Virus record (IMG/VR): IMGVR_UViG_3300021079_000011
Location: 1-51,203 of that record
Source: a virus
Reading direction: 5' to 3' (one strand)
Length of the DNA: 51,203 bases
This document shows, piece by piece, positions 42,504-48,819 of this stretch (its first letter is position 1; each line of letters starts with the position of its first letter). The position numbers were made by a program, and so were the translations under genes. The notes under the pieces are model-generated. The model saw only the letters and a program-made list of their open reading frames with translations. It made no database searches and was not told where the DNA came from.

Positions 42504-42691
42504 AAAAACTATTCAGCCAATGGTTGCGGTGCGATTTTTGCGGTGCGCTAATTCAAATCTGGGCTGGTGACAAACCGATGGAGCTTGACGACGAAAACAG
42601 GTCTAAGCTGGCCAAGAAAAAGGGCTGGGAATGGAACGGGCTGAGGCAGGAGTCAACGTGCAAAAAATGTTTGGAAACTGAAAAGCTATGA
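42500..42691 (+). CDS. Small zinc-ribbon protein
   Basis: A 63-residue protein with CDFCGALIQIW and CKKCLETEK, two Cys pairs about 40 residues apart, forming one probable zinc-ribbon. A basic middle (KLAKKKGWEWNG) could bind nucleic acid. ATGA-coupled on both sides. Confidence 0.6.
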   Translation: MKKLFSQWLRCDFCGALIQIWAGDKPMELDDENRSKLAKKKGWEWNGLRQESTCKKCLETEKL

Positions 42692-43044
42692 TTATTGATT
42701 ACGACGAAATTGCGCGGTTTCAAAAGCGTTTGCTGGAAGCATCTGAGCGGCTTGATTCCATGACGAACGGGGTTGCTCTAGCTCGGCAAGTTGTCGAATA
42801 CGACTCTGACAGGCGCAAGAAGGCTCTGGCAATGGAGGTCGCCCCGCTGATTGGAGAAATGTCGGCTGTGGCGGCTGAAGTTGTTGGTCGCGCAAGCCCC
42901 CGTTATGCTCGCGCAATGGGTGAGTTGGCCAAGCAATACGAATCTGCCCAGCGAGTTATGGCTGAGTGGGAAGCAGCCAAGATAGCATTTGAAGCTGCCC
43001 GGTCAGTCTTGTCTGTCGGCAAGGAAAGCATGAGGTTGACATGA
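42688..43044 (+). CDS. Helical early phage protein
   Basis: A 118-residue protein, almost all helical (EIARFQKRLLEASERLDSMT, KALAMEVAPLIGEMSAVAAE). It has no signal peptide or Cys. ATGA overlaps at both ends place it in a translationally coupled chain 42500-43376. Function unknown. Confidence 0.6.
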   Translation: MIIDYDEIARFQKRLLEASERLDSMTNGVALARQVVEYDSDRRKKALAMEVAPLIGEMSAVAAEVVGRASPRYARAMGELAKQYESAQRVMAEWEAAKIAFEAARSVLSVGKESMRLT

Positions 43045-43376
43045 AAATTTATGTGACTGGAAAGCTTGTCGGTGAAGTTGTTTCTGGCGAGTTCAGGAAA
43101 ACTGTTCGGGGCTCAATCCATTTCTTGCGTAAACCGCCAGCAATCGCTTTCGATGAAGAAAGCATACATCAAGCTGCCGGGGCTGGGGCGCGGGTTATCG
43201 TTGTCACCGACAAAGATACTTGCAAAGTTTACCGGGCGACGATGAAAGACTTGAAACAATACGGTGTTGAATTTGACCGGGGCTATGGTCAGCAGATATT
43301 CTTGCCATTCAATCGCTGGAACAGGCCGGAAGAAAATTTACACGAACAGGCCGATTTGTTTTGTGCTAACGTATGA
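43041..43376 (+). CDS. Hypothetical early protein
   Basis: A 111-residue protein. Strand-rich N-terminus (MKIYVTGKLVGEVVSG), then GARVIVVTDKDTCKVYRATM and FDRGYGQQIFLPFNRW. It resembles a small alpha/beta phage protein. Its stop overlaps the methyltransferase ATG, the point where codon use and GC content change, so this gene is probably the last native one before the cassette-type genes. Confidence 0.55.
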   Translation: MKIYVTGKLVGEVVSGEFRKTVRGSIHFLRKPPAIAFDEESIHQAAGAGARVIVVTDKDTCKVYRATMKDLKQYGVEFDRGYGQQIFLPFNRWNRPEENLHEQADLFCANV

Positions 43377-43921
43377 ACTCAGCCACCGCCGACCTAAAAC
43401 CGTCAACCGCGATAGCGGAACTGGATGTGCAGCCCTTCCCGCCAGTGCTCGATGCGTGCTGCGGTGGCCGCAGATTCTGGTTCAAACGTGATGACGCTCG
43501 CTCGCTCTTTGTGGACATTCGCAACGAAACAGACCAGATAGACCCGCGACCGGGAAGAAAGCCTCAAATCGTCGCTCCAGACTGGCAAGGCAGCTTCACC
43601 GCCATGCCGTTTCCAGACAACACTTTTGCCCATGTGGTATTCGACCCGCCGCACCGGACGACTCTGACAAGTGAATCAGACGCTAAGACGTGGCTGGTGC
43701 GCCAATACGGGAGGCTCGTCGGCGACTGGCGCGAGATGCTGCGCCTCGGATTCGCTGAATGCTTTCGGGTGCTCCGCCCCGAAGGGACGCTCATATTCAA
43801 GTGGTGCGAATACGATGTGGCCGTGTCGGAAGTGCTCGCACTGACCCCAGTGAAACCGCTTTACGGCCACCGGAGCGGGAAACAGAGCAACGACGCACTG
43901 GTGCGCGTTCTTGAAGCCTAA
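43373..43921 (+). CDS. DNA methyltransferase-like protein, cassette-type gene
   Basis: A 182-residue class I methyltransferase. Motif I is VLDACCGG (25-32) and an acidic strand end VDIRNE lies near residue 50. Motif IV is FDPPH (90-94), close to the DPPY/NPPY signature of adenine-N6 or cytosine-N4 DNA methyltransferases but with His in place of Tyr. FRVLRPEGTLIFKW follows. No target-recognition domain is visible, so it is short. The sequence is richer in G and C than its neighbours, and the TAA stop lies inside the R box of an attC-type site. It is coupled by ATGA to the preceding phage gene. Confidence 0.7.
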   Translation: MNSATADLKPSTAIAELDVQPFPPVLDACCGGRRFWFKRDDARSLFVDIRNETDQIDPRPGRKPQIVAPDWQGSFTAMPFPDNTFAHVVFDPPHRTTLTSESDAKTWLVRQYGRLVGDWREMLRLGFAECFRVLRPEGTLIFKWCEYDVAVSEVLALTPVKPLYGHRSGKQSNDALVRVLEA

Positions 43922-44005
43922 CAAAAAGCTCACCGATGCCGGGCCTGACGCGCCCGGACTCGCGTGAGACGCAATCCCGGCATTCGGTGCAGCGTATGGT
44001 TGGAC
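43916..44005 (+). repeat. attC-type integron recombination site 1
   Basis: R'' box GCCTAAC (43916-43922, fits RYYYAAC) and R' box GTTGGAC (43999-44005, fits GTTRRRY) flank an inverted pair: CACCGA+TGCCGGG on one side and CCCGGCA+T+TCGGTG on the other. The single unpaired T in the second arm is the kind of extrahelical base that guides integron integrases on the folded bottom strand. The methyltransferase stop lies in the R'' box, as is usual in cassettes. Length 90 nt. Confidence 0.75.
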
Positions 44006-44026
44006 GGCGAACAACGATAATCGAAT

Positions 44027-44299
44027 ATGAAAAAAGACTACGAAGTAAACGGTGATACAATCCGCGACCCGCACGGTGACGTGATGTGTGGAACGGATGA
44101 GTTTGTAGCGGAGATGCGTATGCTCCGAGAAACCCTCTACAACCTGTTCTGGAGAACGTCCCTGCTGCGGGCTGAAATGGCTCACCGATACGGAACGTCT
44201 CTGACGCTAATGGTGGAGTTCAGCAAGCACACGCAAGCCATGCGGGAAGCTGAATCAATCCTGAACGACAAACCGTTCCCAGCCCCGGAGGTCAAATGA
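44027..44299 (+). CDS. Cassette gene 1, hypothetical
   Basis: A 90-residue protein inside the attC-bounded cassette, starting 22 bases after the first site. YEVNGDTIRDPHGDVMCGTD suggests a small beta hairpin (as in short phage or bacterial proteins with DxxG turns), followed by a helical segment (FVAEMRMLRETLYNLFWRTS). It overlaps the next gene by ATGA. Function unknown, as for most cassette genes. Confidence 0.6.
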   Translation: MKKDYEVNGDTIRDPHGDVMCGTDEFVAEMRMLRETLYNLFWRTSLLRAEMAHRYGTSLTLMVEFSKHTQAMREAESILNDKPFPAPEVK

Positions 44300-44526
44300 C
44301 AGCATCAACAATCAAGCGCGGCGACATCCTCGAAACGCGGTCGGTGTCCCTGACAACCTGCGGCGCGGTGCGTGACAAGGGAATCATCGTGCCGGGAACT
44401 CGCGTCAAAGTCGTGCGTGCCGAAAAGCCCGCCTTCTACAAATGCGAAGTCCAGCCAGTCGAACGCGAAAACGGAGCGGTGTTCGTATGGCTGTGGGCGT
44501 CCGAACTGAAGCCGTCCAACAAATAG
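44296..44526 (+). CDS. Cassette gene 2, small beta-barrel-like protein
   Basis: A 76-residue protein. Alternating strands (GDILETRSVSLTTCGAVRDK, GTRVKVVRAEKPAFYKCEVQ) and GAVFVWLWASELKPS suggest an SH3-like small barrel. Its TAG stop lies within the second attC site, directly after the R'' box, as is usual for cassette genes. Coupled to the previous gene. Confidence 0.6.
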   Translation: MTASTIKRGDILETRSVSLTTCGAVRDKGIIVPGTRVKVVRAEKPAFYKCEVQPVERENGAVFVWLWASELKPSNK

Positions 44527-44565
44527 TTCACCGACGCGCAGCGTTCGGTGCAACGGCAGTTAGGC
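44514..44565 (+). repeat. attC-type integron recombination site 2
   Basis: R'' GTCCAAC (44514-44520) and R' GTTAGGC (44559-44565) flank CACCGACGC-GCA-GCG-T-TCGGTG. The arms CACCGA and TCGGTG are shared with site 1, again with one unpaired T at the same place. Length 52 nt. On the minus strand, the stop codon of the convergent gene at 44560-44871 lies inside the R' box (GCC-TAA-C). Confidence 0.75.
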
Positions 44566-44871
44566 GGGATTCTCTTCCTGTGGCTGGTTCAAAATACAGT
44601 CCGGGTTGTTACAGGTGAACTTGGGGCTGTTCGGATAAGCGTCCGAAACCATTTTTTTACCGCAATAATCGCACTCGTCCATGAACCTGACAGCAACCCG
44701 ACTGTCGCCGTGCAAATCGTAGCTGACAAAGAATTTCCTGATTGCGTCCCTCAACTCTTTCCTTGTGGCGATTCCATCAGTCAAGTCTGCGTCAAAATGA
44801 ATGACCGACTCGCTCGGTCTTATTCCAACTTCGGACTCGCCCGGGCTGGTGATGTAAACAGTGGTATTCAT
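44560..44871 (-). CDS. Small zinc-finger hypothetical protein
   Basis: A 103-residue protein, last in the minus early operon, with start ATG in an ATGA overlap. N-terminal strand (MNTTVYITSPGESEVGIRPS), then HFDADLTDGIATRKELRDAI, and a C-terminal zinc-type segment CDYCGKK with CNNPDC. Its TAA stop falls in the R' box of the attC site at 44559-44565, so it may have been cut or extended by cassette insertion. Confidence 0.6.
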   Translation of the reverse strand: MNTTVYITSPGESEVGIRPSESVIHFDADLTDGIATRKELRDAIRKFFVSYDLHGDSRVAVRFMDECDYCGKKMVSDAYPNSPKFTCNNPDCILNQPQEENPA

Positions 44872-45035
44872 TTGCAAAATGATTCAAACTTTTCCAAGAT
44901 TTGGGGGAAGGCGAGCTTCAATGTTTCAAGGTTTTCAGAGTCAGCAACCTGAGCTGCATTTGCAATCGCAACTTCAAAGCTGCCACCAAATCGTTTCATC
45001 ACGGTGATAATTTCGTCGTCAGTTGGTCTTTTCAT
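44868..45035 (-). CDS. Small helical hypothetical protein
   Basis: A 55-residue protein. I prefer the ATG at 45035, one base after the previous stop, giving MKRPTDDEIITVMKRFGGSF at the N-terminus; an upstream in-frame ATG (45056, MTGTVID) lies inside the previous gene. Mostly helical (FEVAIANAAQVADSENLETL). No known function. Confidence 0.5.
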   Translation of the reverse strand: MKRPTDDEIITVMKRFGGSFEVAIANAAQVADSENLETLKLAFPQILEKFESFCK

Positions 45036-45036
45036 A

Positions 45037-45306
45037 TCAATCACAGTCCCGGTCATTGTCCATGTTCGCCCCGGCAACAAGCAGCAACTCCTCAGCTTTC
45101 TCTAGCTCGTCTTCGGTCAGTTCAATATCTTCACCCACCACCCTAATATCGTCAATCTCGTCTGGCTCGGCAGGATAGCCCGGGTCGCCATTGCTCAGAT
45201 ACCAGACCGCATCATGGCCGGGATGGAACTCGGCTTGAACGACGATTTCTATTTCTTCATCGTCCCGGATGATGGTCATGTCGGCTTGGACAGTCCTAGT
45301 CTTCAT
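45037..45306 (-). CDS. Small acidic hypothetical protein
   Basis: An 89-residue protein with many Asp and Glu. Starts at ATG 45306 (MKTRTVQADMTIIRDDEE), overlapping the preceding gene's end by 11 bp; an upstream in-frame start at 45327 is possible. An acidic middle (YPAEPDEIDDIRVVGEDIEL) and a helical tail (EDELEKAEELLLVAGAN) follow. Part of the early minus chain. Confidence 0.5.
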   Translation of the reverse strand: MKTRTVQADMTIIRDDEEIEIVVQAEFHPGHDAVWYLSNGDPGYPAEPDEIDDIRVVGEDIELTEDELEKAEELLLVAGANMDNDRDCD

Positions 45307-45475
45307 TGGATTTTGTGAGTTGAACAATAATGTCGTGTGCAGTCTTTTGTGTTCGCTGGTCTTTAACCCAAACTCGCCCTCTTGAATCCAGCACAGCCCA
45401 AAGATAGCCCCGGCCTGTCGGGTTCGGTGTTGAACTGAACCTGAATCCTTCGGGCAGTTTTAGTTCTGGTTTCAT
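45296..45475 (-). CDS. Small hypothetical protein
   Basis: A 59-residue protein starting at the TAATG junction with the upstream stop (MKPELKLPEGFRFSSTPNPT). A strand-rich core (GYLWAVLDSRGRVWVKDQRT) and a helix at the end follow. An in-frame upstream ATG at 45490 gives a slightly longer version. No family recognised. Confidence 0.5.
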   Translation of the reverse strand: MKPELKLPEGFRFSSTPNPTGRGYLWAVLDSRGRVWVKDQRTQKTAHDIIVQLTKSNED

Positions 45476-45867
45476 TAAAACCCCTCGCAATCTTGGCGAG
45501 CCTCTTCAAAAGTGCAATATCCTCTGCTTAGTTGTTTGTCCGCTCTGCGTATCTTCGCGGCCATCCTGCGGGTTTGAATGGCTGCTTTCTTGGTTCTGGC
45601 CTTGGCCAACTGCTCGGCCTGTGTCTGACTGCGAATGATGAACCTGAACAAATCTACGGCGAGCATGGACACCACGCGCCGGGTTCGCTCAGGTCTGAAC
45701 TCAATCAAATCACCATCCTTGAGCGTCACGACAAGCCGCTTGGCTTTATCAGAGCCGAATTGTCCGCCAAGCACAGTCCGGGTAACTCGACTGACCGGGG
45801 CTGGTTTCTGATTCACGATTTGACCGCTCGCGTCTCGGACTGGTCTTGTGTGTGAAAAGGTTTTCAT
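45475..45867 (-). CDS. Conserved phage early protein (basic, GDLIxFRP)
   Basis: A 130-residue protein. The frame is open further upstream, but the start at 45867 overlaps the preceding small gene by ATGA and begins MKTFSHTRPVRDASGQIVNQ. LVVTLKDGDLIEFRPERTRR followed by a helical AVDLFRFIIRSQTQAEQLA is a phrase I know from small phage early proteins. The C-terminus is strongly basic and helical (KKAAIQTRRMAAKIRRADKQ), suggesting nucleic-acid binding. Confidence 0.6.
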   Translation of the reverse strand: MKTFSHTRPVRDASGQIVNQKPAPVSRVTRTVLGGQFGSDKAKRLVVTLKDGDLIEFRPERTRRVVSMLAVDLFRFIIRSQTQAEQLAKARTKKAAIQTRRMAAKIRRADKQLSRGYCTFEEARQDCEGF

Positions 45868-45986
45868 GGTTTGTGAACGGCGAGCCACGCCAAAGTTAAT
45901 CCCGCACAGAACAGCACGGCGCACAGGACATAACACCATTTGCTGCCGTAAAACTTTTCCGCCCGGTCTTGAATGGTTGGCTTCAT
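45864..45986 (-). CDS. 40-residue membrane peptide
   Basis: MKPTIQDRAEKFYGSKW then CYVLCAVLFCAGLTLAWLAV and HKP. A charged N-terminus and one transmembrane helix with three Cys. Both ends use ATGA overlaps with neighbours. A short single-pass protein, of unknown function, plausibly a host-directed early peptide. Confidence 0.6.
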   Translation of the reverse strand: MKPTIQDRAEKFYGSKWCYVLCAVLFCAGLTLAWLAVHKP

Positions 45987-46453
45987 ATCCACCCTTTCGA
46001 TTTTTCAAGTGCTGCTCTGGCTGCGGCCATAAAATTGCAATTAACCAGTCCCCGCTCCGTTGCCGACTGGTCAAGCTGGGTTTGTGCGACATGAACAAGG
46101 TCGGCAAGGGCTTTATACAGTCCCGGTTCACGCTCTTTCGCGCATCCTTGATTCTCATAAGCAGACAGGGCGGAGCGGAGCGCAATTTCATCGGCGTATA
46201 AGTTCGCATCAGCTTCACCCCAAACGGTCAATGCTTTGGCAGCTTCCGCCACCGCAACCAGCAAGGCGTGGGAGTTGACCGCTGCAAAACGAATCTCGCT
46301 GCTAGTATGCTCTTGGCAGGTTTGCCATTCGTCGCCGTTGTCGTTGCCACTTACGAACAATGCGGGAGCATGGCAACAAGCCATTCCGCAAATGCCAGAG
46401 CTAGTGAGCCGCAGAAACTTCCTTGTCGCCGTCGCTTGTGTTTGTTTTTTCAT
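45983..46453 (-). CDS. Hypothetical early protein, paralogue A
   Basis: A 156-residue protein. The N-terminus MKKQTQATATRKFLRL and the segment NSHALLVAVAEAAKALTVWG match the gene at 47329-47631 (NQTQATAM and SSDHALLVAI), so the two are partial duplicates. Cys residues occur in the N-terminal third (ICGMACCHAPALF). The middle and the end are helical. Phage early proteins with a HALLVA helix are common; function unknown. Confidence 0.6.
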   Translation of the reverse strand: MKKQTQATATRKFLRLTSSGICGMACCHAPALFVSGNDNGDEWQTCQEHTSSEIRFAAVNSHALLVAVAEAAKALTVWGEADANLYADEIALRSALSAYENQGCAKEREPGLYKALADLVHVAQTQLDQSATERGLVNCNFMAAARAALEKSKGWI

Positions 46454-46481
46454 TGATTGATTTAGGTTGAGGGGTTAGGGG

Positions 46482-46781
46482 TTAGGCCAATTCGACTGCC
46501 GTAGCCGTCCAGTGATGTTCTTTGCCGCTTGAATCTTCATCGCAGAACGTCGCGCCAATGAAGTAATTGCGAGCCTCTTTGAGCGTGACACCGATTGCCA
46601 TGCTGGTTACATAGCTTGAGCCGTCAGAGCGTGTCACCTTGAACGCAGGAAGCTCTTGGACGGGCTTGAATCCGCAGTTGAGGCAAAGACCACCAAAGGT
46701 CATGTGATGCGCTGTGCAAGTGATGGCCTTCTCGCTGCCGAACTTGGCGAGCGCAAAAGCATGATGTGTGATTGATTTCAT
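46482..46781 (-). CDS. Small hypothetical early protein
   Basis: A 99-residue protein. It has TAHHMTFGGLCLNCGFKPVQ with one Cys pair near the middle and a strand-rich C-terminus (GKEHHWTATAVELA). His and Cys density could bind metal. Intergenic gaps of 30-40 bp flank it. Confidence 0.55.
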   Translation of the reverse strand: MKSITHHAFALAKFGSEKAITCTAHHMTFGGLCLNCGFKPVQELPAFKVTRSDGSSYVTSMAIGVTLKEARNYFIGATFCDEDSSGKEHHWTATAVELA

Positions 46782-46823
46782 GTTTGTCGTTTCGTTTGTT
46801 TATGTTTAGCAGGGTGTATGCCG

Positions 46824-47357
46824 TTATCCGTAGCGTTTGCCTGATTCTGTGAACGTGTAGCCATTGGCGATAATCACTTCGTCAACCTGCTCGTAGGCAA
46901 GCTGATATTCCATTTCGTTTTGGAGCATGATTAAGTAATCTTCCAAGATGCTTTTGAGAAATTCATCGCAGAGCATACCGCGCTTGTCCTGCCACAGTTC
47001 CCATTCGACGTTTGTTTCGTCGTCGCCGTCAACGGCTTCAATTTTAGCGTTCAATTTCTTCAATTCACCAAGCCATGCCGTCGCCGTCTTGAACGTCTCG
47101 CAAGTGTCGCCGTGTTCGCTCAAAATCAAGTTGGCGCATTGCTCTGCCCCGCCGATACAGTTAAACTCTCCCGTTGCGTGGCGATTACGGTCTAAATCGA
47201 ATGACTTGATTTTCAGTCCGATGTTTTCAGCATCGTCGTAAATGCTTTCCCACCATTCATGTTGCAATGCGCCTTCGCGATACCATTCCCGCGCCTTGTC
47301 TTTGGCTTTGTCTGTCAGTTCGTTAAACTCAAATACTGTCGTTTCGATTGTTTTCAT
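46824..47357 (-). CDS. Conserved phage protein, often called antitoxin-like
   Basis: A 177-residue protein starting at ATG 47357 (MKTIETTVFEFNELTDKAKD). KAREWYREGALQHEWWESIY and DAENIGLKIKSFDLDRNRHA followed by GAEQCANLILSEHG match a conserved phage family sometimes labelled antitoxin-like. It has no obvious toxin partner here, so that label is doubtful. The C-terminal end is helical with NEMEYQLAYEQVDEVIIANG. Confidence 0.65.
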   Translation of the reverse strand: MKTIETTVFEFNELTDKAKDKAREWYREGALQHEWWESIYDDAENIGLKIKSFDLDRNRHATGEFNCIGGAEQCANLILSEHGDTCETFKTATAWLGELKKLNAKIEAVDGDDETNVEWELWQDKRGMLCDEFLKSILEDYLIMLQNEMEYQLAYEQVDEVIIANGYTFTESGKRYG

Positions 47358-47631
47358 AAGTGTTTTGATTGGTTTGTATCGTGAAACCCTTCTCATAAGC
47401 AGCTAGGGCGGATTTAAGGTTGTGCCAACAGGATTCACGGCTGATAGCGTCTGATTTAGCGGTCAGGAGTTCCGCCGCATCCTTAATGGCAACGAGCAAG
47501 GCGTGGTCGCTGCTGCTGATGGTAACCGTTGGCGGAACGCAGGGCTTTGGATTGTCCATGATATTTTGAATCATTGCCCGATATTCAGGGTCATTTCCTT
47601 TCATCGCCGTTGCTTGTGTTTGATTTTTCAT
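47329..47631 (-). CDS. Hypothetical early protein, paralogue B
   Basis: A 100-residue protein starting at ATG 47631 (MKNQTQATAMKGNDPEYRAM). It shares its N-terminus and the SSDHALLVAIKDAAELLTA helix with paralogue A at 45983-46453. Its end overlaps the 46824 gene start by 29 bp. The C-terminus is Asn-rich. Function unknown. Confidence 0.6.
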   Translation of the reverse strand: MKNQTQATAMKGNDPEYRAMIQNIMDNPKPCVPPTVTISSSDHALLVAIKDAAELLTAKSDAISRESCWHNLKSALAAYEKGFTIQTNQNTYENNRNDSI

Positions 47632-47645
47632 TTGGTTTATTTGTT

Positions 47646-47870
47646 TCACAGTCCGGGTATTTGCATTGTTTGATTGTCATTGTCGTGATGATAAAAACCG
47701 CCGAAGCCATCGGAACAGTCCCCGGCATGGCCAGCTTCAAGGGCGCACGGCGGCATGAATCCGAACAGCTTCTTGCCACAGGTCGGCTTGCTGCTGGTCG
47801 CGGTCTGGCCAGCAAGGTTGAAAATGTCTTCCGCTCCGGGCAGTTCAAATTGTGGGATGTGCTTTTTCAT
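47646..47870 (-). CDS. Small Cys-containing early protein
   Basis: A 74-residue protein starting in the stop of its neighbour (ATGA). IPQFELPGAEDIFNLAGQTA then SKPTCGKKLFGFMPPCALEA and GHAGDCSDGFGG contain three Cys and a His, a likely metal site. Its stop overlaps one copy of the ACAGTCCGGG motif. Confidence 0.55.
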   Translation of the reverse strand: MKKHIPQFELPGAEDIFNLAGQTATSSKPTCGKKLFGFMPPCALEAGHAGDCSDGFGGFYHHDNDNQTMQIPGL

Positions 47871-48283
47871 ACCTTGTTTACCTGCACGTTGACCGTGCCT
47901 ACTTTGTAATCAGAAACCCGCGAACGAGTGTCCGCAAAAATTCGGTATTTGCGCGGGGATGTTTTGACGAATGTTTTCCCAATCGAAAACTCGACAGGGT
48001 CTGCGAAGGCGAATTTTTCGCCCTCTTTAATGTCTTTGAATTTCATGTTCACAGTCTTGGTCATTCCGGCCTCAGCCCGTTTCTCGTTTTCAATCTCAAC
48101 GTAAAGCGCGGCGACTTGCGGCGACATTGCCCCGTCCTGCTTTTCGCCCCAAGCTTGCGCGGCTTCTTTTGTGTCGAACATTCCACACGCCACAAGCCAG
48201 CCGCCGTCCCGTATGTCGCAACGGAACTTTGACGGGTGCGGGTTTCCCATTGTTTCCGGGTTGTAGATTTGGTGGGTTATCAT
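47867..48283 (-). CDS. Two-part hypothetical early protein
   Basis: A 138-residue protein with ATGA overlaps at both ends. The N-terminal half has FRCDIRDGGWLVACGMFDTK and AWGEKQDGAMSPQVAALYVE. The second half begins with an internal Met (MTKTVNMKFKDIKEGEKFAF) that resembles a separate small phage protein, so it may be a fusion or have a second internal start. Confidence 0.5.
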   Translation of the reverse strand: MITHQIYNPETMGNPHPSKFRCDIRDGGWLVACGMFDTKEAAQAWGEKQDGAMSPQVAALYVEIENEKRAEAGMTKTVNMKFKDIKEGEKFAFADPVEFSIGKTFVKTSPRKYRIFADTRSRVSDYKVGTVNVQVNKV

Positions 48284-48498
48284 AGCTTTACAGTCCCAAT
48301 GACTTCGCGGGTTGTTCCGTCAATTATTTTGCCGCAAAAGTCGCAGCGATAATGCCCGACCCATCCGCACTTAGCGTCAGGCTCAACAAGCTGTCCGGTC
48401 TTGGCGCACGGATAAAAACCGTGCGTGTCCGGGGTGTTCTTACAAATGCAAACCCAGCAATCCGGGCTTTGCGGTTCACATGATATTGTTTCGGTCAT
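48280..48498 (-). CDS. Small Cys-rich early protein, first of the minus operon
   Basis: A 72-residue protein. I use ATG 48498, eight bases after the -10 box (upstream in-frame starts would lie within the promoter). Cys pairs CWVCICKN, CAK and CDFCGKIIDG suggest one or two zinc sites. The leader is only a few bases long, so it may be nearly leaderless. Its stop overlaps the next gene by ATGA. Confidence 0.6.
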   Translation of the reverse strand: MTETISCEPQSPDCWVCICKNTPDTHGFYPCAKTGQLVEPDAKCGWVGHYRCDFCGKIIDGTTREVIGTVKL

Positions 48499-48505
48499 AG
48501 CTAAA

Positions 48506-48533
48506 CAATTACACCACGCCGAAACTTTGTCAA
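48506..48533 (-). promoter_or_regulatory. Early promoter of the minus operon
   Basis: On the minus strand, TTGACA (48533-48528), a 16-bp spacer, then TAATTG (48511-48506). It has the same architecture as the plus promoter at 38994. Transcription would start near 48500, at the first gene of the minus operon. Its -35 lies back to back with the plus promoter -35 nine bases away. Confidence 0.65.
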
Positions 48534-48542
48534 ATCTTTTTC

Positions 48543-48571
48543 TTGACAATTATTTCACCCCGCTGTAACTG
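48543..48571 (+). promoter_or_regulatory. Early promoter of the small plus genes, with shared motif
   Basis: TTGACA (48543-48548), a 17-bp spacer, then TAACTG (48566-48571). The 14-base sequence ACAGTCCCGGTAAA (48587-48600) and a Shine-Dalgarno AAAAAGGAAA follow before the ATG at 48633. The same order, with the same 14 bases, occurs after the promoter at 49764, so this motif may be an operator or leader element. Confidence 0.6.
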
Positions 48572-48632
48572 TATCTCCACCGGGGCACAGTCCCGGTAAA
48601 ACAAACAACAAACCAAAAAAGGAAAAACAAAC

Positions 48633-48815
48633 ATGAAAGTCGAAATCGTAAACGGAAGGCTGGTCATAACAATTGACGCTCACACGTCGAACCCCCCGGC
48701 CAGCAATAGCGGCAAAACGCTCTTGGTGGCTTCCACTCACGGCAACAAGGCCACGACCGCAATGGTTGACGGCAAGCCGCTCGTCGTCTCGGTCAACGCC
48801 TACATTCCCCGCTGA
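48633..48815 (+). CDS. Small conserved phage protein
   Basis: A 60-residue protein: MKVEIVNGRLVITIDAHTSN then SGKTLLVASTHGNKATTAMV and DGKPLVVSVNAYIPR. This pattern (V-I-T-I-D, then SGKTL-VASTxGN-ATTA-VDGKP) is shared by small proteins in many phages. Good Shine-Dalgarno. Function unknown. Confidence 0.7.
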   Translation: MKVEIVNGRLVITIDAHTSNPPASNSGKTLLVASTHGNKATTAMVDGKPLVVSVNAYIPR

Positions 48816-48819
48816 CATT

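Larger units (their letters stand above)
44000..44559 (+). mobile_element. Integron-type gene cassette (560 bp)
   Basis: The segment starts after the G of the first R' box (G^TTGGAC) and ends at the G of the second R' box (G^TTAGGC). Its own R'' (GTCCAAC) is the exact complement of the R' sequence at its start (GTTGGAC), as expected when a circular cassette has a matched pair. The flanking boxes (GCCTAAC before, GTTAGGC after) are also exact complements, as if this cassette had been inserted into a pre-existing site. It holds two genes, with composition unlike the phage core. No integrase is present in the phage. Confidence 0.7.

Noticed and set aside
46824-47357. Toxin-antitoxin pair
   Set aside because: The family is sometimes labelled antitoxin-like, but no adjacent toxin-like gene is present and the family is common in phages without one.
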